64,000 bases of DNA from Rotaria sordida (GCA_905250125.1 CAJNOL010000014.1:372001-436000), one strand, 5' to 3'; shown: positions 25,281 to 38,795, numbered from the stretch's first letter. The notes: generated from the sequence alone by a model not told the origin. Numbers and translations: made by a program.

Positions 25281-25929
25281 TGGTATTATTAACGTATTGT
25301 TCACAATAATACCCAACTTGGAGTAATTTACGTCTAACGATTTTTTTTTCGTAGTTTATTATATTCTGTTCTCGTGATTTCTTTTAATTTTGTTTTTTTG
25401 AGATTAAAATCATTAGATGAAAACTGTATTGTTTTTCTTTATTAACAGAAGATAGATTGAGATAGAAGATGATGACGAAAGACATGCTAAATGACATTTA
25501 TTTATTGCAATAGATTCAATAGAATCTTGAGTAAAATGAGAGTTTTAAACAAAAGACAATAGTATGTGTACAATTTGAAAATGTTTAGGATCATTGTCAA
25601 ATTTTTGTTCCTTTTTTTTCACAACTTATGATCGACATTCAAAGAAATAAAGATGAAGACACAACATTTATTCAACGGATTAGACAGTGTTCATTTATCT
25701 ACTATTTTTTTTTCGTTCTATCATCTTAGCACGTTTGTGTTCATTTGATGTCTATGACTGACATTAAGTGTTCGTTAGCTAGGAAGACGAAATGATATTT
25801 TCTCATTCGTCTTTACTTGTGTGACACTTTACATCATTAAATATTGAGTTTGATGTAGGATACAATGCCTTAGATTTTTCTTTTTTATATTGAAGATCAT
25901 ATGTATAGGAGTTTATCATTCATTGGCCG
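25281..25929. other. Intergenic between ECHS1 and QSOX
   Basis: About 650 bp holding the ECHS1 3' UTR and QSOX promoter. AATAAA occurs at about 25645, too far from the ECHS1 stop to be assigned with certainty. No gene is seen. Confidence 0.45.
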
Positions 25930-28900
25930 ATGAAATCGTTATTTATTAATAAATATATTAACATACTTATTCTTGCTCTAATTGTCAACTGTCAACAAGC
26001 TTTATTAGCTGCATTATCGTCTGGAAATATAGTTTCATTCTACAATGCAAATGATAAAATAGTTGTTCTTACAAGTCAAAATTTTTCTTCAACAGTTTAT
26101 CAATCAAAAATAGCATGGCTCATTGAATTTTATGCAAGTTGGTGTGGTCATTGTCAATCTTATGCTAATGTATGAGATATCTTCTACTTCTTTTTTTTCA
26201 ATAATAAATATTCAAATTATTTTTTCTATATTAGACTTATCGAGAAATTGCTATTGACACTTGGAGTAGGTAAAAAAAATATGTCATTCTGAAAAATAAA
26301 TTCTATTTTTTTCCAGCATGGAAAACGATTATTCGTATTGCCGCAATAAATTGTTATGCAGGAGACAATAATGCACTATGTCGTCAACATAGCGTCAGAG
26401 GCTATCCGGCTCTGCGAGTAAGTGAAAAAGTTATTTGTTATTTTTTCTTCATCTTCATTATAAAATAGTTCATACCACCTGAAACTATTCTTGGTAATAC
26501 ATCTAAAGCGATTGAGATTTCAGCGACGGATGCCAATGTTGTGAAAAAACGACTTATTAAAGAACTGGATAATATCCCTAAAAAAAACAAATTATGGCCA
26601 CAGTTTACTCCTGTCAAGTAAGATGTTTTTTTTTCTTGAAATGACCTTGTCGGATTTTATGACCTATCTTGAACCCGGATACCATATTTGTGGTTTTGTA
26701 GAGTCATTTTTGGAACATCGAATGACATGTAAGATATGAAAGTTTTGAAATTCTGAAGGTCTATATACTGGTTATAATCTTTGAGAAGTATATATGGTAC
26801 TGATAGACATTGTGATCCTTAAGATAAACTTATGCAAATTTTAATTTTAAACTCAATTGAATACAGTTGCAGATGTTTTTCGATTTTTCTATCATGAGTA
26901 GTTTTCATTGTTGCTTTCTTCACACTTAAAACTGGTTCATTTTCTAAGTTCTAGCTTATGTCTTGACTACTTGATATTTCAACGTGTTCAACTTTGTGCC
27001 ACAGAACAAGTGAGTATCATCGTGAAACTTTCTCAAAAATTGCACACTATCGAGTGCTATATGTTTCACACATAGCAACTTTCGGAATAGCAGGGAGTCC
27101 TTGTCAACTTGCAAAATTGTCCTATAGAATGGTCTATTTTCCTATATGAAGAAACCGATATATTAACAATACTCAATGGTTGTATTAAAAACTTTTATGC
27201 ATCAATAATTAGCACAGCATCCCTGGTGAACTAATATAACTCCTTTGATAAGCAGGAAAAAAAATGTTGACTTCCAGTTTTCTGAAGAAGAGTTATGAAC
27301 ATAGGATTGCCAGAAGGAGATTTTCTATTTTTCAAATGTTTATTTCGAGTATTCAGGTTTGATTTATACGTGAAACTCTACAAGAATTTATAAATATTTC
27401 ATGTTCATTTCAAAATTAAATTTTCTCATATGCTCGTATCCTTCTCCAGGGATCCGGAGGCCAAAAAGTTTTTTCTCCTTATCAAAGCAGTTATTTCTAT
27501 TAGGTCATTTGAGATGCTGTGCTGATTATTGATGCATAAAAGTTTTTAATACAACCATTCAGTATTGTTAATATATTCATCCCTTCATATAGGAAAATAG
27601 ACCATTCTTATACGACAATTTTGTAAGTTGACAAGGAGTCCCTGCTATTCTGAAAGATGCTCTGTGTGAAACATATAGAGCTCGATGGTGTACAATTTTT
27701 AAGAAAGTTTTACTATGGTACTTACTTGTCCTATGGCACAGAGTTGAGCATGTTGAAATATCAAGTAGTCAAGAAATAACGTAGAACTGAGAAAAGTGAG
27801 TAGTTTTAAGTATGAAGAAAGCAACGATAAAAATTATTCATGATGATAGAAAATCGAAGAGCGATCACATATATGATATCCTAGTTCAAGATAGGTTACC
27901 AAATCAGGCAAAGTCATTTGATGAAATTTATTTATTCTATTGTTTATAGTCGAATTACATTGGAAGAACTTTATGCACGTATTCCATCAACAGTCAAAAT
28001 TCTTTTAGTTATTGCAGAAAAACGAAATGATTTTATTGGTCGACATGTAATAATTCTTTTCTTATTTATAATAAGAATTTTTATCATTAATATATAGATA
28101 ATGCTTGACTTTTCGAAATATCGCGATCAATTAGCTATTTTTCGAACGACTACAGATGGAAAATTATGGCGTAAATTTAATGTTAGTATAACAGATGTAC
28201 CTGCTTTATTTGTTATCCTTCGAAATCGAACTGCTCAACGAATTAATATTGAACGAAATAGCAGGTAAGAAAGAAAAGAATAATTATTTAAAAATAAAAA
28301 AAATGATTTGTATGATTTTTATTTTTTCTATAGTAATAATATTGACTATCACGATTTATTTAATAATGCTATTCGATCATACATTCAACAAACAAAATAT
28401 ATTAAAAATTTTGATGATCGCGAATTCGAAGAAATTATTCTTAGTAAAAATGCACTTAAAAATGCTGAAATGCAACAAAAATTAGTTCAGAAGAAAAACG
28501 TAACAGATGAAATTCTTGATAAAAATACAATTTATCGTAAAGTAAATATGGTTGATCTTGAATTGGCTTTGTCTTATATGTTTCGAGAAGAAGTACCTCA
28601 AATAAAAGAAATTTACGGTGAAGCATACGATGCATTAGTTCAATGGTTGACTGTACTCACTAAGGTATGACATGTAAAACCTATTCATTACTTAATAGTT
28701 TTAATACTAACATCGGTTGGAAAATATTGATTATACGATTGTCTATAAGATCTTCAAATAAGTCGTCATTTTTTTCTGCAGTCTGACTGACCTCTGTATG
28801 TCTTTTTCTAGTTAAATATATTCAACAAGCGATTGAATATTAATGAATGAAAGTCTTAACAGATGGAAACAAGTAAATTCAAACTATCTATAGATTCGAA

Positions 28901-31900
28901 TTAACCATAACATAGATAACCAGAGTAGTTTGAGATTAGTTTTAGTTTCTCAATAACATTAACCATCTACGTATGAATAGTAACTAATAAAGTCTGCAAT
29001 ACAAACAAGTCCGTTCATTTCAATTACTAATTCCACATGAGATCTAATGCGAAATAGAAGAACAGCTTTAAAAAAAATGCCTGTCTATTCTGTTTATCGT
29101 CTACCAGCTATACTAATCACAACTCTTATTATTCTAAACAGATCGTGCATGTATATTATTCGAAGTCCTGACAATGATAAATAGAAAATAGTAACCATCA
29201 GAAGTTCAAATAGATTATGAAGCCTGCTTGTCTTAGGTAGGCATAGGCACTTATTCTCGAATCTATTCCAGGCCAGCCTGAAAACTCAGATGAATCGAAT
29301 ATTTTTTCCATTGGAAGACGAAAAATGATAGTTTTTGATCTTTTTAATTGTACACTCCATGTCACACGCTTGTTAACACTACTGTCGGTCAGAGAACAAT
29401 TATCGGTATACCACAGTAGAGTGGTGACCAGAGGATATAACCAACTGTTTAAGTGTCAAGCTACGGTCGGTATAACGCACATTATACCGGATGGTCTACC
29501 GAAAATTTTTATCTGATTTGAATCACATCGTTAGGTAACTTTTAGCACTTTCTTATCGCTTATTATTGTTATTATTATTATTATTATATAGTAGGATTCG
29601 CTATGCTCTCTTCAAATAATTCATCAAATTCATTTAAAACATTTTTGCTTTTCGTTAAGTGTTGCTGTTTTTCTGTCTATTCTCGATAGATACATACTGT
29701 ATGAAAATAATCAATGTCTCAATGTCCATGATCTCTTTGCTTACTTATAAAAACTTTCTGCTGCTTGCATTCAATTAACATCATAATAGTAGTATATAAA
29801 TAAAAAAAACAACTGACTGCAACTAGTAGCTAGGTTAACTCAACGAAAACAGATAGCAAGTATAGATAGATTGAAGAGATCCATAGAGTCTATCAGGATC
29901 TCTGATTGATCATCATTTTTTAGAGAATACTTAAATTCGAAATCTATTTTATATTCTCTTCTATTTATTTTGATATAGTATTTTCCTGGTCGTGAACCAG
30001 TTATGGGTTATTTTAAACAATTATTATTGAAAGTCAATGAACATTCCAATGGTTTTAGTGGGGATACATTTCGAGAAATAATTAATATGAAGACATCGAA
30101 TGCTTATTTACCAAATGATCATGCTCAATATCAACATTGTGCAGGATCTGCACCACAATATCGTGGTTATCCATGTGCACTTTGGCTTCTTTTTCATACT
30201 CTTACTGTTTCACAATATCAAATAGGTTTGTTCTATCTTTATATTTATTATTTATTTTTTCTTTATTTATCTTCTTTTATTTTTAATAGAATCAAATCAA
30301 ATCGATGTTACTGAAGTTCCATTGGCTATAAAAAATTATATAAAACATTTTTTTAGTTGTCGACAATGTAGTACTAATTTTATGAAAGAAACTGCTAATA
30401 TGACACAACTGAACTCACAAAATAAACGTGAAGCAATTATTTATCTTTGGAAAAGTAATATATTTTTCTAAATGAAGTACCCTGTCGGATAGGATAACTA
30501 TCCCTCATTTGAAAAATCACTTATATCGTTTTGTAGAGCAATTCGTGATACATCGAATGATATATACGAAATTACTTTTTCATTAAGTTCTTGTGTTTTT
30601 TGAAGCCATATATCAGTTAAGGTATATTATAGCAATTGTGGATAATATGAGCAAACATTAGGACTTATTATGTCTTCAAATCAATCTATATCGAAGCTTG
30701 TTCAATTTTACCTCCATAGAGTTTTGTCTGGTCCTCGATTGTGTATATCTAATAATACTCACAATAGTTTTCTTCGTACCCAAAACCTTAGCATTTCCGC
30801 TAGCTTCTATAATTAGTGACTCTTATGATATCTTAAATTGTTCGGTATTATTCCTGGTGGCAAAGGCAATCAACCGTGAAACTTTCGCAGAAATTGTGTA
30901 TCAGTACGCTCTTTAAGTATTCCAATTGATTGTCCTCTGAATTGTCGCGCATTATGGTCAAAGCAGCCAATTATTTGATTCCTAAGGATAGAACTCTATA
31001 TGAGTTTTTTTGTAAATACATCTTAAGTGAAAATGTTTCTATTTATTAATAATAAGTTTATCATGCTCTATCATTTGACATATATGGATGTTTCGAAAAT
31101 GGCAAAAAAATATTCTCGTTCAGACTCCTGGAGGTGGATACGGGAATGAATTATTACAAAGGTTGCATCTTTTTTAATCCTTGCGAGTTTACATTCTGAG
31201 TAGCCGAGTATAATTAGAGTATGGAGCTCTATTAGATTCAACATATATGTTCACTCTCTTATGAAGATTAAGAATTTCGCATGTCTACATACCCCCCTCT
31301 AGAGGTCTGAAAGCGAAAAATTTTTTAAAATCATTTTCGAAAGATTCATCTATGTCAAATGATAGAGCACGATAAACTTATTGTTAATAAATAGGAACAT
31401 TTTCACTCAAAATGTGTTTATCACAAAACTTGTATACTTTTCTGCTCCTTGAAATTGAAAAATTGGCCATTTTTGATCATGACGCACAAGAACTCAGAGG
31501 ACAATCAATTGACATACTTATAGACCCTATTGATACACAATTTTTGAGAAAGTTGTACGATTGGTCATCTCTGCTCTCGAAAGGAATATCGAAGACTTTA
31601 AAACATCATATTAGCCAAAAATGACAGAAACTAGTAGAAATGCTAAAGTTTTGAGTACGAAGAAAGCTATATGTGAGTATTATTAGATATACATAATTGA
31701 AGACTAGATAAAACTCTATTGAGATAAGTTTAAACAAAGACTATGAGTCCTGATGTTTGGTCAGATTATCCACTATTGCAATAATACTCTTTAACTGGTA
31801 CATACCTTGTCAGAACATAAAAGCTCAATGAAAAACAATTTCCTATATACCATCCGATACATCACGATTTACTCTACAAAACGGTATAGATAAGTTTTCA

Positions 31901-32391
31901 AATGAAGGATGGTTATCTTATTCGACAGGATTCTTTTTGATTTTTTTTCTAAATCTAATCTTTTAGTTCACAATCGTGTTAATAAACGTTTACGTAATCA
32001 AATAACTGAAGATCCAAAACATCCCAAACTTCAATTTCCGAGTAAAAAGCTCTGTCCAACATGTCAATCAATGAATAAGAAGAACATTTACAATGAATAT
32101 ATTATTTCAAAAACAATTAATTTTCTTGTTGAATATTATTCAAAAGAAAATATTGATGTATCATTAATATTAGACAAACCTGATAATAATGAAACGTTAT
32201 TAATTCGACAAGAACGTTTAATTTCACCTATAGAATATCATGCTGAAATAAAAGAAAATGTCGGGTTGGTTAAATATTTCATTATACTGATACAACAGTT
32301 TTCGTTGTACATCTTTATTGCTTTTATGATTATCCTCGTTCTATTTCGTCGTCGATATTGTAGAGTAAAAACAAACCGTTATCTAGTTTAA
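25930..32391 (+). CDS. qsox: Quiescin sulfhydryl oxidase (QSOX), with one apparent frameshift
   Basis: Flavoenzyme that makes disulfides in secreted proteins, passing electrons from a thioredoxin domain through FAD to oxygen. Exons: 25930-26169, 26235-26265, 26317-26417, 26469-26616, 27950-28046, 28098-28264, 28334-28664, 29979-30225, 30290-30454, 31967-32391; about 650 aa. It has a signal peptide (residues 1-25); thioredoxin active site [14 protein letters not shown]-specific helical region ([14 protein letters not shown]); ERV/ALR domain with [20 protein letters not shown], the redox pair [12 protein letters not shown] and the distal CPTC; and a C-terminal membrane span before RRRYCR. In exon 4 the A7 run at 26580-26586 shifts the frame by one base: the upstream ([13 protein letters not shown]) and downstream (LWPQFTPV) parts are both clearly QSOX. 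It is either an assembly error or a recent inactivating deletion. Two introns carry related foldback elements. Confidence 0.92.
26639..27919. mobile_element. Foldback element A in QSOX intron 4
   Basis: About 1.28 kb; two arms of about 640 bp are imperfect reverse complements from end to centre (centre near 27370). Paired blocks: 26662-26678 (GACCTATCTTGAAC) with 27880-27897; 27060-27160 (TATGTTTCACAC, CTTGTCAACTTGCAAAATTG) with 27600-27680; 27180-27235 (GTTGTATTAAAAACTTTTAT) with 27515-27565. No protein is encoded. Arms of this length in a transcribed intron would fold into a long hairpin RNA. Confidence 0.82.
28665..29978 (+). other. QSOX intron 7 (1314 bp)
   Basis: No exon or transposon is recognised. 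It contains a perfect 8-bp-stem palindrome (CGGTATAA...TTATACCG, about 29468-29490), a short palindrome at 29873-29907 (AGAGATCC...GGATCTCT) and a TTA microsatellite at 29560-29588. Confidence 0.45.
29560..29588. repeat. (TTA)n microsatellite
   Basis: About nine TTA/ATT units with one interruption, in QSOX intron 7. Confidence 0.8.
30478..31932. mobile_element. Foldback element B in QSOX intron 9
   Basis: About 1.45 kb with inverted arms. The left end (ACCCTGTCGGATAGGATAAC, from 30478) pairs with 31905-31930, CGTTTTGTAGAGC near 30530 pairs with 31870-31885, and TCTATCATTTGACATAT near 31067 pairs with 31345-31365. It shares blocks with element A (TTTTGTAGAG, ACATCGAATGA, GTGAAACTTTC), so both belong to one family. 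No domain is found in its open frames (for example 31412-31624). Confidence 0.8.
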
Positions 32392-33295
32392 AAACAAAAC
32401 CATTTTCTACTAGTCATCATTTTATTTGTCTCATTTCACTGAACTCATGTCTCAAAGAATCTATTCTCAAAAGAATATTCGTTTTTTTTGTTCCATTTTC
32501 TTCAAGAATCTTGTTATCGTGACGTATAACTATTAGTGTTGTTTTATAATCTCATTTTCTTTCATTGTTTTAATTAGTTGTTTTGTGGTTTTTATTCCAA
32601 CAACTTATGTGTACCTGCTGTAATATCAACAAATAAATTGTATATAGTCTTGTATTGGGTTCATTATACTATATATTAGATCTCATCCAAAAGATTTCTA
32701 ACAAGAGACTATTTTATATTGTATCGATTATAAAAAAAATAGTGCTCGTTATGAAGTCATAGAAGACACTGTATATGAATAATCAAAAAGAAAGATTTAC
32801 TGAGACTTCTATTAGATTCATTATTGACACATTATGTGAATGAATTCGAAGAACTTCCGATTGTGTTAAATGACTTGTTATAAAGTAAGAATTGAATAAG
32901 TAAACAACCGTGATTTTAACTGTTGATTATAACATTTGCTTTTTTTTCTAAATAGAGATTTTGAGAGTTTTACGAATTTGAATTAAAATAATGTGTTTAA
33001 TATTGGCGAAAGACACACAATTAAAACTACGACAATCTAAAAATTTGAAATTCTTAAAGCATTAGTGTTATAATTATCTTCAAATTTGAGTACTATTCAT
33101 GATAATATTGGTATAAGATGAGTAGAAAGTTAGACAATGAAATAGTGTTGTACAAGCAGCACATCATTATCAATTTATGTAACTGACGCATCTGATATCA
33201 TTAGTCATTTTATACAGCTATATGCTAGGCCTCTCAAAAGTCATGTTAGCTTTGTTTGGTAGAGTTGAGACTCTATTAACTAATCATAATAAATA
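32392..33295. other. Intergenic, no gene seen
   Basis: 3' UTR of QSOX followed by AT-rich spacer. No coding frame is recognised. Confidence 0.45.
32632..32637 (+). other. Poly(A) signal of QSOX
   Basis: AATAAA lies 241 nt after the QSOX stop codon. Confidence 0.5.
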
Positions 33296-33296
33296 T

Positions 33297-34085
33297 AAAT
33301 GTTAGCGTCCAATCTCAGTTCTACCTAGATCAATCTCAGATCTTACTTTGGTTGTTCAATCTGAGACCCAATATTGGACAGACATTAATTCATGCCATTC
33401 TCGAATTGATCAACTACAACACATCTGATCTAAGTTTCGTCTGAAAATTTAACCTCCATAACTAAATGGTTATGTTGTTCGACACGTATCCATGTGGCAC
33501 TGTGTGCAAATCTTAGTACCACTAGCCACGCAATGACTCTGGATAACTCACTAACGGCTATTTGTCTTGGATCACCTCCATTGGATAACATGCTGACTAT
33601 GTTGTAACATACACGTGCTCTTGTGGCTAGTTGATGTGTATGGGAAACTCAAGCCATTGAGTACAAGAACTTTGCATCAGGTTGGCCTTCTGTTCAGAAC
33701 TATAGCTAGTCTTAGTTGTAGGAAAGATATCGGATTATTAAATCTACTGCTCTAATCAAAAGTAAATGACATTAAAAAAAATCAACGAAGGATGTGAGTT
33801 TGAATGTACTTGTTCTTTTCACCCCACTTCGGCACCTGATATGTAAATTAATCTTTTTACTTTTTCAAAGCTTGTTTTAGCATAAACGATGATTCAATTT
33901 TATCCACATGTTTCTATTCCAAAATTTATTCAATACATTCTTTGAACTAAATTGACATATGCACATAAAATGCGATAATAGTTAGTCTTTAATTCGAGAT
34001 TGGACGTACTGTAACTGCTCAATCCGAAAATGACCTGAATTAATGTCCGTCCTATGTCAGAGATACAAGATTAGATGCTAATATA
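33297..34085. mobile_element. Foldback element, about 790 bp
   Basis: The left part (TTAGCGTCCAATCTCAG near 33302; GGACAGACATTAATTC near 33377) recurs as reverse complement on the right (GAATTAATGTCCGTCC near 34037; ATTAGATGCTAAT near 34072). The left arm also has directly repeated CAATCTCAG units. It lies between the convergent QSOX and PLAT genes. Confidence 0.58.
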
Positions 34086-34283
34086 TATATATATGTATGT
34101 GTGATGGCTAAAAGAAATTTATACTTGCTCATTTAAAACGAACACTACTATCTTATCAAATAATAAAAGATAATCGTGAATCATTTCTAAATTCAGATAC
34201 AAGTTTATTGTTTAACAAACTGACTCCAGTTTATTCTTCTGAATAATGCAAAAACAAACATGCCCTAGAGTAAAACTAAAAGC

Positions 34284-37200
34284 TTATTCAATAAACGAAA
34301 AAGGATTGTTTTCATTATTTTCTTCATTATTTTTATTGGGTCGTTCAGGTGAAACAGATGATGGTGAAGTTCTTTTTTCAAGTCGTGCTGGTGGTCGATC
34401 ATTATCAATTGAATGTTTTTTATATAGATATGTTGATTTTGTTTGCAATGTATCATGTTCAGAAACAGCTTGTAAACGTACTCGATTAAATGTTGGTGGT
34501 GGTGTTTGAGAGGTTGAACGACTTCGATTTGCAATATTACCTTCAATTTCAGTATCTGACGATGTTGCAGAAAGTGTTGGTGAATGAATTCGAGGTATAG
34601 GTGGAAGAAGTAAATCATTTTGATTAAAATGAGTTTCAATTGTTGTGGTTGTTGATGGTGTTGTCAATTGAGAAGTATTATTTGTATTTGTAGATGTTAA
34701 TGATAACTTTTTAGCAATTGTTGTTGGACCAATTGATACATGTTGTTGTTTTCGATATTTTTTAACTTCTTTAAGATTAGTTAATAAATCATTTTCACTT
34801 AGATTTGTTCCATTCGATGTAACTGTACCTTCAGCTGTTCTAGTAGAGTAATCAGATTGACTTTCATTTTCTTCTCGATGATGTTCTAAAACATTCACAT
34901 AATTATCTTTATTTTTAAGTTCGCAGGGAAGTAACTTATAGGGAGCGCGTGGAATGTGATATTTCCTTCTGCTTTTAAAAATTGCTCACGCAGCATTCTT
35001 CTACAAGTTCAATAACGAAATATTCAATTGCATATTATTATGAAACACGATCTGAAAGGAGTGTTGAAGTAAAAGAGTAGAAATTTAGAATCTTCTGCCC
35101 CTTACAAACGTGGCTGAGATGGGATCGGTTCGATTCCAAAAAAACAAGAACTAATCTTATCTCTAACACGTGGGGAGCGGTTCATCCACTGCGTCACAGA
35201 CTGTATATCAATAAAGTTTCGTTCTAATATATGAACTAATTTCTTATTGCATTTCTTGGGGATTAAGTAAAAAGATGATGAAGAAATGTGTCCCAAAGTA
35301 GATAGCAGAAAATAATCTTCATGCGATTAGTAACAACGACTATATCATGTTTCTCATTTTAATTCCTTAGGAATTGCTCACTCTACAAAAGAGAGTTACG
35401 CTTCTGTTCTATATAAAAAAACTTTGAAGAATAGAAAAATCCTCTCGATTCAAATAGAAAGACGACTATCATGTAGAAAGTTAATTGAATCGAAATGTTG
35501 CTCTGATTTTTTTGGCAATGACTAAATTATCTTATTCATGAAATTCTGACGATTTAAACTCATTGAAATTAATAACTTCTAAATAAAATGTGAAACAAAA
35601 CGAGTTCAATCAATAATTCTTTAGAATAGAATTATTTTTGAGAAGTTTTAGTTTCGTACCGTCTGAATTGATGTTTTTTTTATTTAATACAATTGAAGTA
35701 ACTTGAAAATCACGCATGGTTTTTTGATCATTTGATTTAATTGATAACCAAGCATTGCACAATATATTATAAGTTTTACTACGAATTGGATCATCAATTG
35801 ATATTTTATTTAAAAACCAACTTGCTCCTAAATAAACATACAAAAAAAAAAAGAAAGAATTCAAATATTATTTCTTATATAAAACACATACGCATATCTT
35901 TTCGATCATGTCCAATAGTAACTCCAGCTAATTCTCCAACATGATATGTTTGAAGAATAAATATATCTGTTTGATCTTTTAAAAATGGTATTCTATGTGT
36001 TTCAGAATGAGTAAGTTCATGAAAATTTGTACGCCCATTTGTTCCATAAAATTTAATACGTATAGGTGCATTTGTTGATGCGCCATTACAATTTCCTGTT
36101 GTAATTGAGATTTTATATTCACAAAGAAAACCTTTATTAATTGGTTTAGATTTTTGCATCTTTAATTAATAAGCAAATAAAAAGAGAGATTATTTTTAAA
36201 TGGTTTTTTTTTTGTTTTATACTTACAACAGATGTTGATTTAGCAAGATGATCATGTGTTGTTCGTTTTTCTCTTTTTGGTTGTTGTTGTTTTATTGAAA
36301 AAATTCGTAAATCAGTTGTTGGATAAGTTATAGATGATTGAATATTTGATTGATCACTAGAAAAAATAAAAGATAAATAAACAATAATGTCATTTGTTTA
36401 CTAATCATTATTTACTCAGAATGACGTGGAGAAAGATTTGTATTTTGTGAAACATATATTGTTGGTGTCTAGAGTCATTTCAAATATTAAATAAAAATTT
36501 TTCTTTATTCATAAAATTTACCTGTTGTCCTAATAAATTAGTTTCATGAATTGATCGTCGTGATTTAACCATGGATGCAAGAATATCAGCTGTATCATCA
36601 ATTAATTGATCTTGTTCATGACGTGTTAATTTAAATGTTGATCGTGCTCGACTATCACGATGGACACCACATGATGAACTTGATCGAATTGTCGGTTTTA
36701 AACGAAGTTCAGACAATTTTGGACCTTCTCTTGGCTATAAAAAAAAATTGATATAAAACTAAAGATTTTTCTTAATCATTGTTCCTTTACTGAAAAGTTA
36801 TATGAACGCATATGAAAATTTAGTTCTTCACGGCACATTTGTTTTTCAGGACTTGTTGAAGTTGACTAAGAAATAAATATTTTAAATAAATATTAATAGA
36901 ATAATCATTAAATTTTACATGAGATTGTTTTTGTTTTTGTTGTAAACCTGGTAAATAACTTGTAGTATCTTTATCCGTATAATAAGAATTATAAAGTGAT
37001 AGATGTTCTTTCGTTGTTCCATAATTATATCTCTGAAAGTTATAAGATATTTTTCTTTTTTCTAGTAAAGAATATTTATTGTTCACGTACTGTTTTGAGT
37101 GATGTTAAATCACGTGAAGATGAACTCGGATTAAGAACAAAAGCATTTTCACGACGTTTTACATCAATATAATATTTCCTCAAAGAAAATAAAAATCCAA

Positions 37201-37325
37201 TATAATTATCTATATTTGCATAAAACATACAAATTTTTTGATGTTTCTTTGATAATAGCATGTGTTAATCGATCCATAAGTGGTATTGTAGTTGTATCCG
37301 TATTATTATGAACTACATGAGCCAT
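34284..37325 (-). CDS. PLAT/LH2-domain protein, otherwise unknown
   Basis: Exons on the minus strand: 37325-37231, 37178-37091, 37032-36919, 36865-36791, 36734-36522, 36468-36416, 36356-36227, 36159-35892, 35827-35660, 34906-34284; 608 aa with all phases kept. Residues 1-260 are basic and low complexity (SRARSTFKLTRHEQDQLIDD is the most structured stretch). Residues about 268-385 form a PLAT beta-sandwich: CEYKISITTGNCNGASTNAP, RIKFYGTNGRTNFHEL, DIFILQTYHVGELAGVTIGH and a following ASWFLNKISID, the usual order. The last 200 residues are Ser/Thr/Asn-rich without a fold I recognise. There is no signal peptide, lipoxygenase or polycystin domain. PLAT domains bind lipids or membrane proteins; a structural or membrane-associated role is inference only. 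Confidence 0.82.
35098..35200 (-). repeat. Possible tRNA-like SINE fragment
   Basis: The minus strand has GACGCAGTGGATGAACCGC, like a tRNA A-box region, then TTAGAGATAAGATTAGTTC. A related block (TTAAAGATAAGATTGGTTC) occurs on the minus strand near 45880-45935. A canonical B-box in the same orientation is not evident, so this is tentative. Confidence 0.25.
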
Positions 37326-38795
37326 AACTATTTCGTTTCTTTCCTTTTTTTTCTTTTACACTCACTCAATCACTGTTGTCAAGTAAGTGTTTACAGATTT
37401 TTTTCGCATAATAAGCTAAATATACGATCGAAATTAATTTTGTATTGCTTTCTCATTTCTTCTTTCCTTTTTTTTTTCTCTTGATTCAATTCAATATAAT
37501 TACCTTCATCTTCTATCGTCTCTATAAATTGTAAGATTTCATAAAGACTGAATTGTTCATTTTCTTTTCTTATACTTCTGTATTTTACCTATAGCAATGA
37601 TTTCTTTCTTTCTGGTTTGTAAGTCGTTCGGTTAACAAAAGAAGAAAAAAAAAGAAAGATTCTTTTTCTTTGTTCTACTTCACTTTGGATTTCAATTGTG
37701 ACGACAGAGTTTGATAATTCTTTTTTTTTTTCAGAGTTACGATATATAGTAATAATAATAATAATGTTTTTTTCGTAAAGAAGAAGCTGACACAAGCAAG
37801 AAGAGAGAATATTAAATCAACATAAGATGTTTGTTACCGTAGTTATTGTTGAGAAGTGAAAAAATAATGTTTGATATGTTTTATAGAAACAAAGATTTCT
37901 CAGAATAATTAAAGCTTGTATAAAAAAAACAAATTTGTCACTAAAATTTATCGATTAAAAAATATATGACAAAGTTTTTCGTCGTTCACTAAGAATTTCA
38001 ATTTCGACCTATTGAGTTCAAGTTTTATTTGTCAAACACAGATCTTATTTTGTTTCTTTGTCAACACTTTCAATTACTTCATTCATAAAACAAAAAATCA
38101 AACTTATTGACAAAACGAAGTTCGTTAATATTCATTAATGATATATTCATACAAGATATTTATCTCATAAATATTTAAAAATAATTTTTTATGTGATTAG
38201 AAAATATTGTTTAAAATAAATCGTTTCATAATTGTTGTCTTATCAACAGAAAATTCTGATCGGACTTATTTGTTAATGGCAAAATTTGTCAACGCAATTC
38301 TATGAGAGGCAAAAGTATGCAACTCAGAAATTCTCACTCTTATAAATTTATGGTATATTGTCAGAGGAGTTAAAATAATTTATTTAAAAAAATGCTAAAT
38401 ACATTAATTTTTATAGTTGATACATGTACTCTGAAATTTTATTATTCTGAAAATGTTTGTATTTAGAATCCCTATTCTACCAATTTATTAGATCATTGTA
38501 CTAAAAACAACTTCTTTGTATTGTCAGATACATCTTTAATACATAAGTTCTTTTCTCATAATGATTATATATACCATACACGTCATAGGAAGCGACAAAT
38601 AACATTTTCTTCTTCGTTTCATTAGTCACCTACCATGTTAGTCTGCTATATACATTGATTTAATTATCTAATACGCTTCCGCGCAGACCATCCGTTTTCA
38701 CTCCACGAATTTTGACATATAGTGTTGAGTTGTGCCTAAACTTAGAACTCAATTAGTGCATAATTTTCTATGTGCGCCCTATCCTGACTCTGTTA
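37326..38795. other. Intergenic, no gene seen
   Basis: 5' flank of the PLAT gene, rich in T and GAA-type runs. Open frames there are low complexity. Confidence 0.45.

Noticed and set aside
26235-26269. QSOX exon 2 donor at 26270 (GTAAAA)
   Set aside because: It breaks phase with exon 3; the donor after 26265 (GTAGGT) keeps the thioredoxin frame.
35127-35137. B-box-like GGTTCGATTCC suggesting a tRNA gene
   Set aside because: The flanking bases do not pair into a T-stem and no cloverleaf can be drawn around it.
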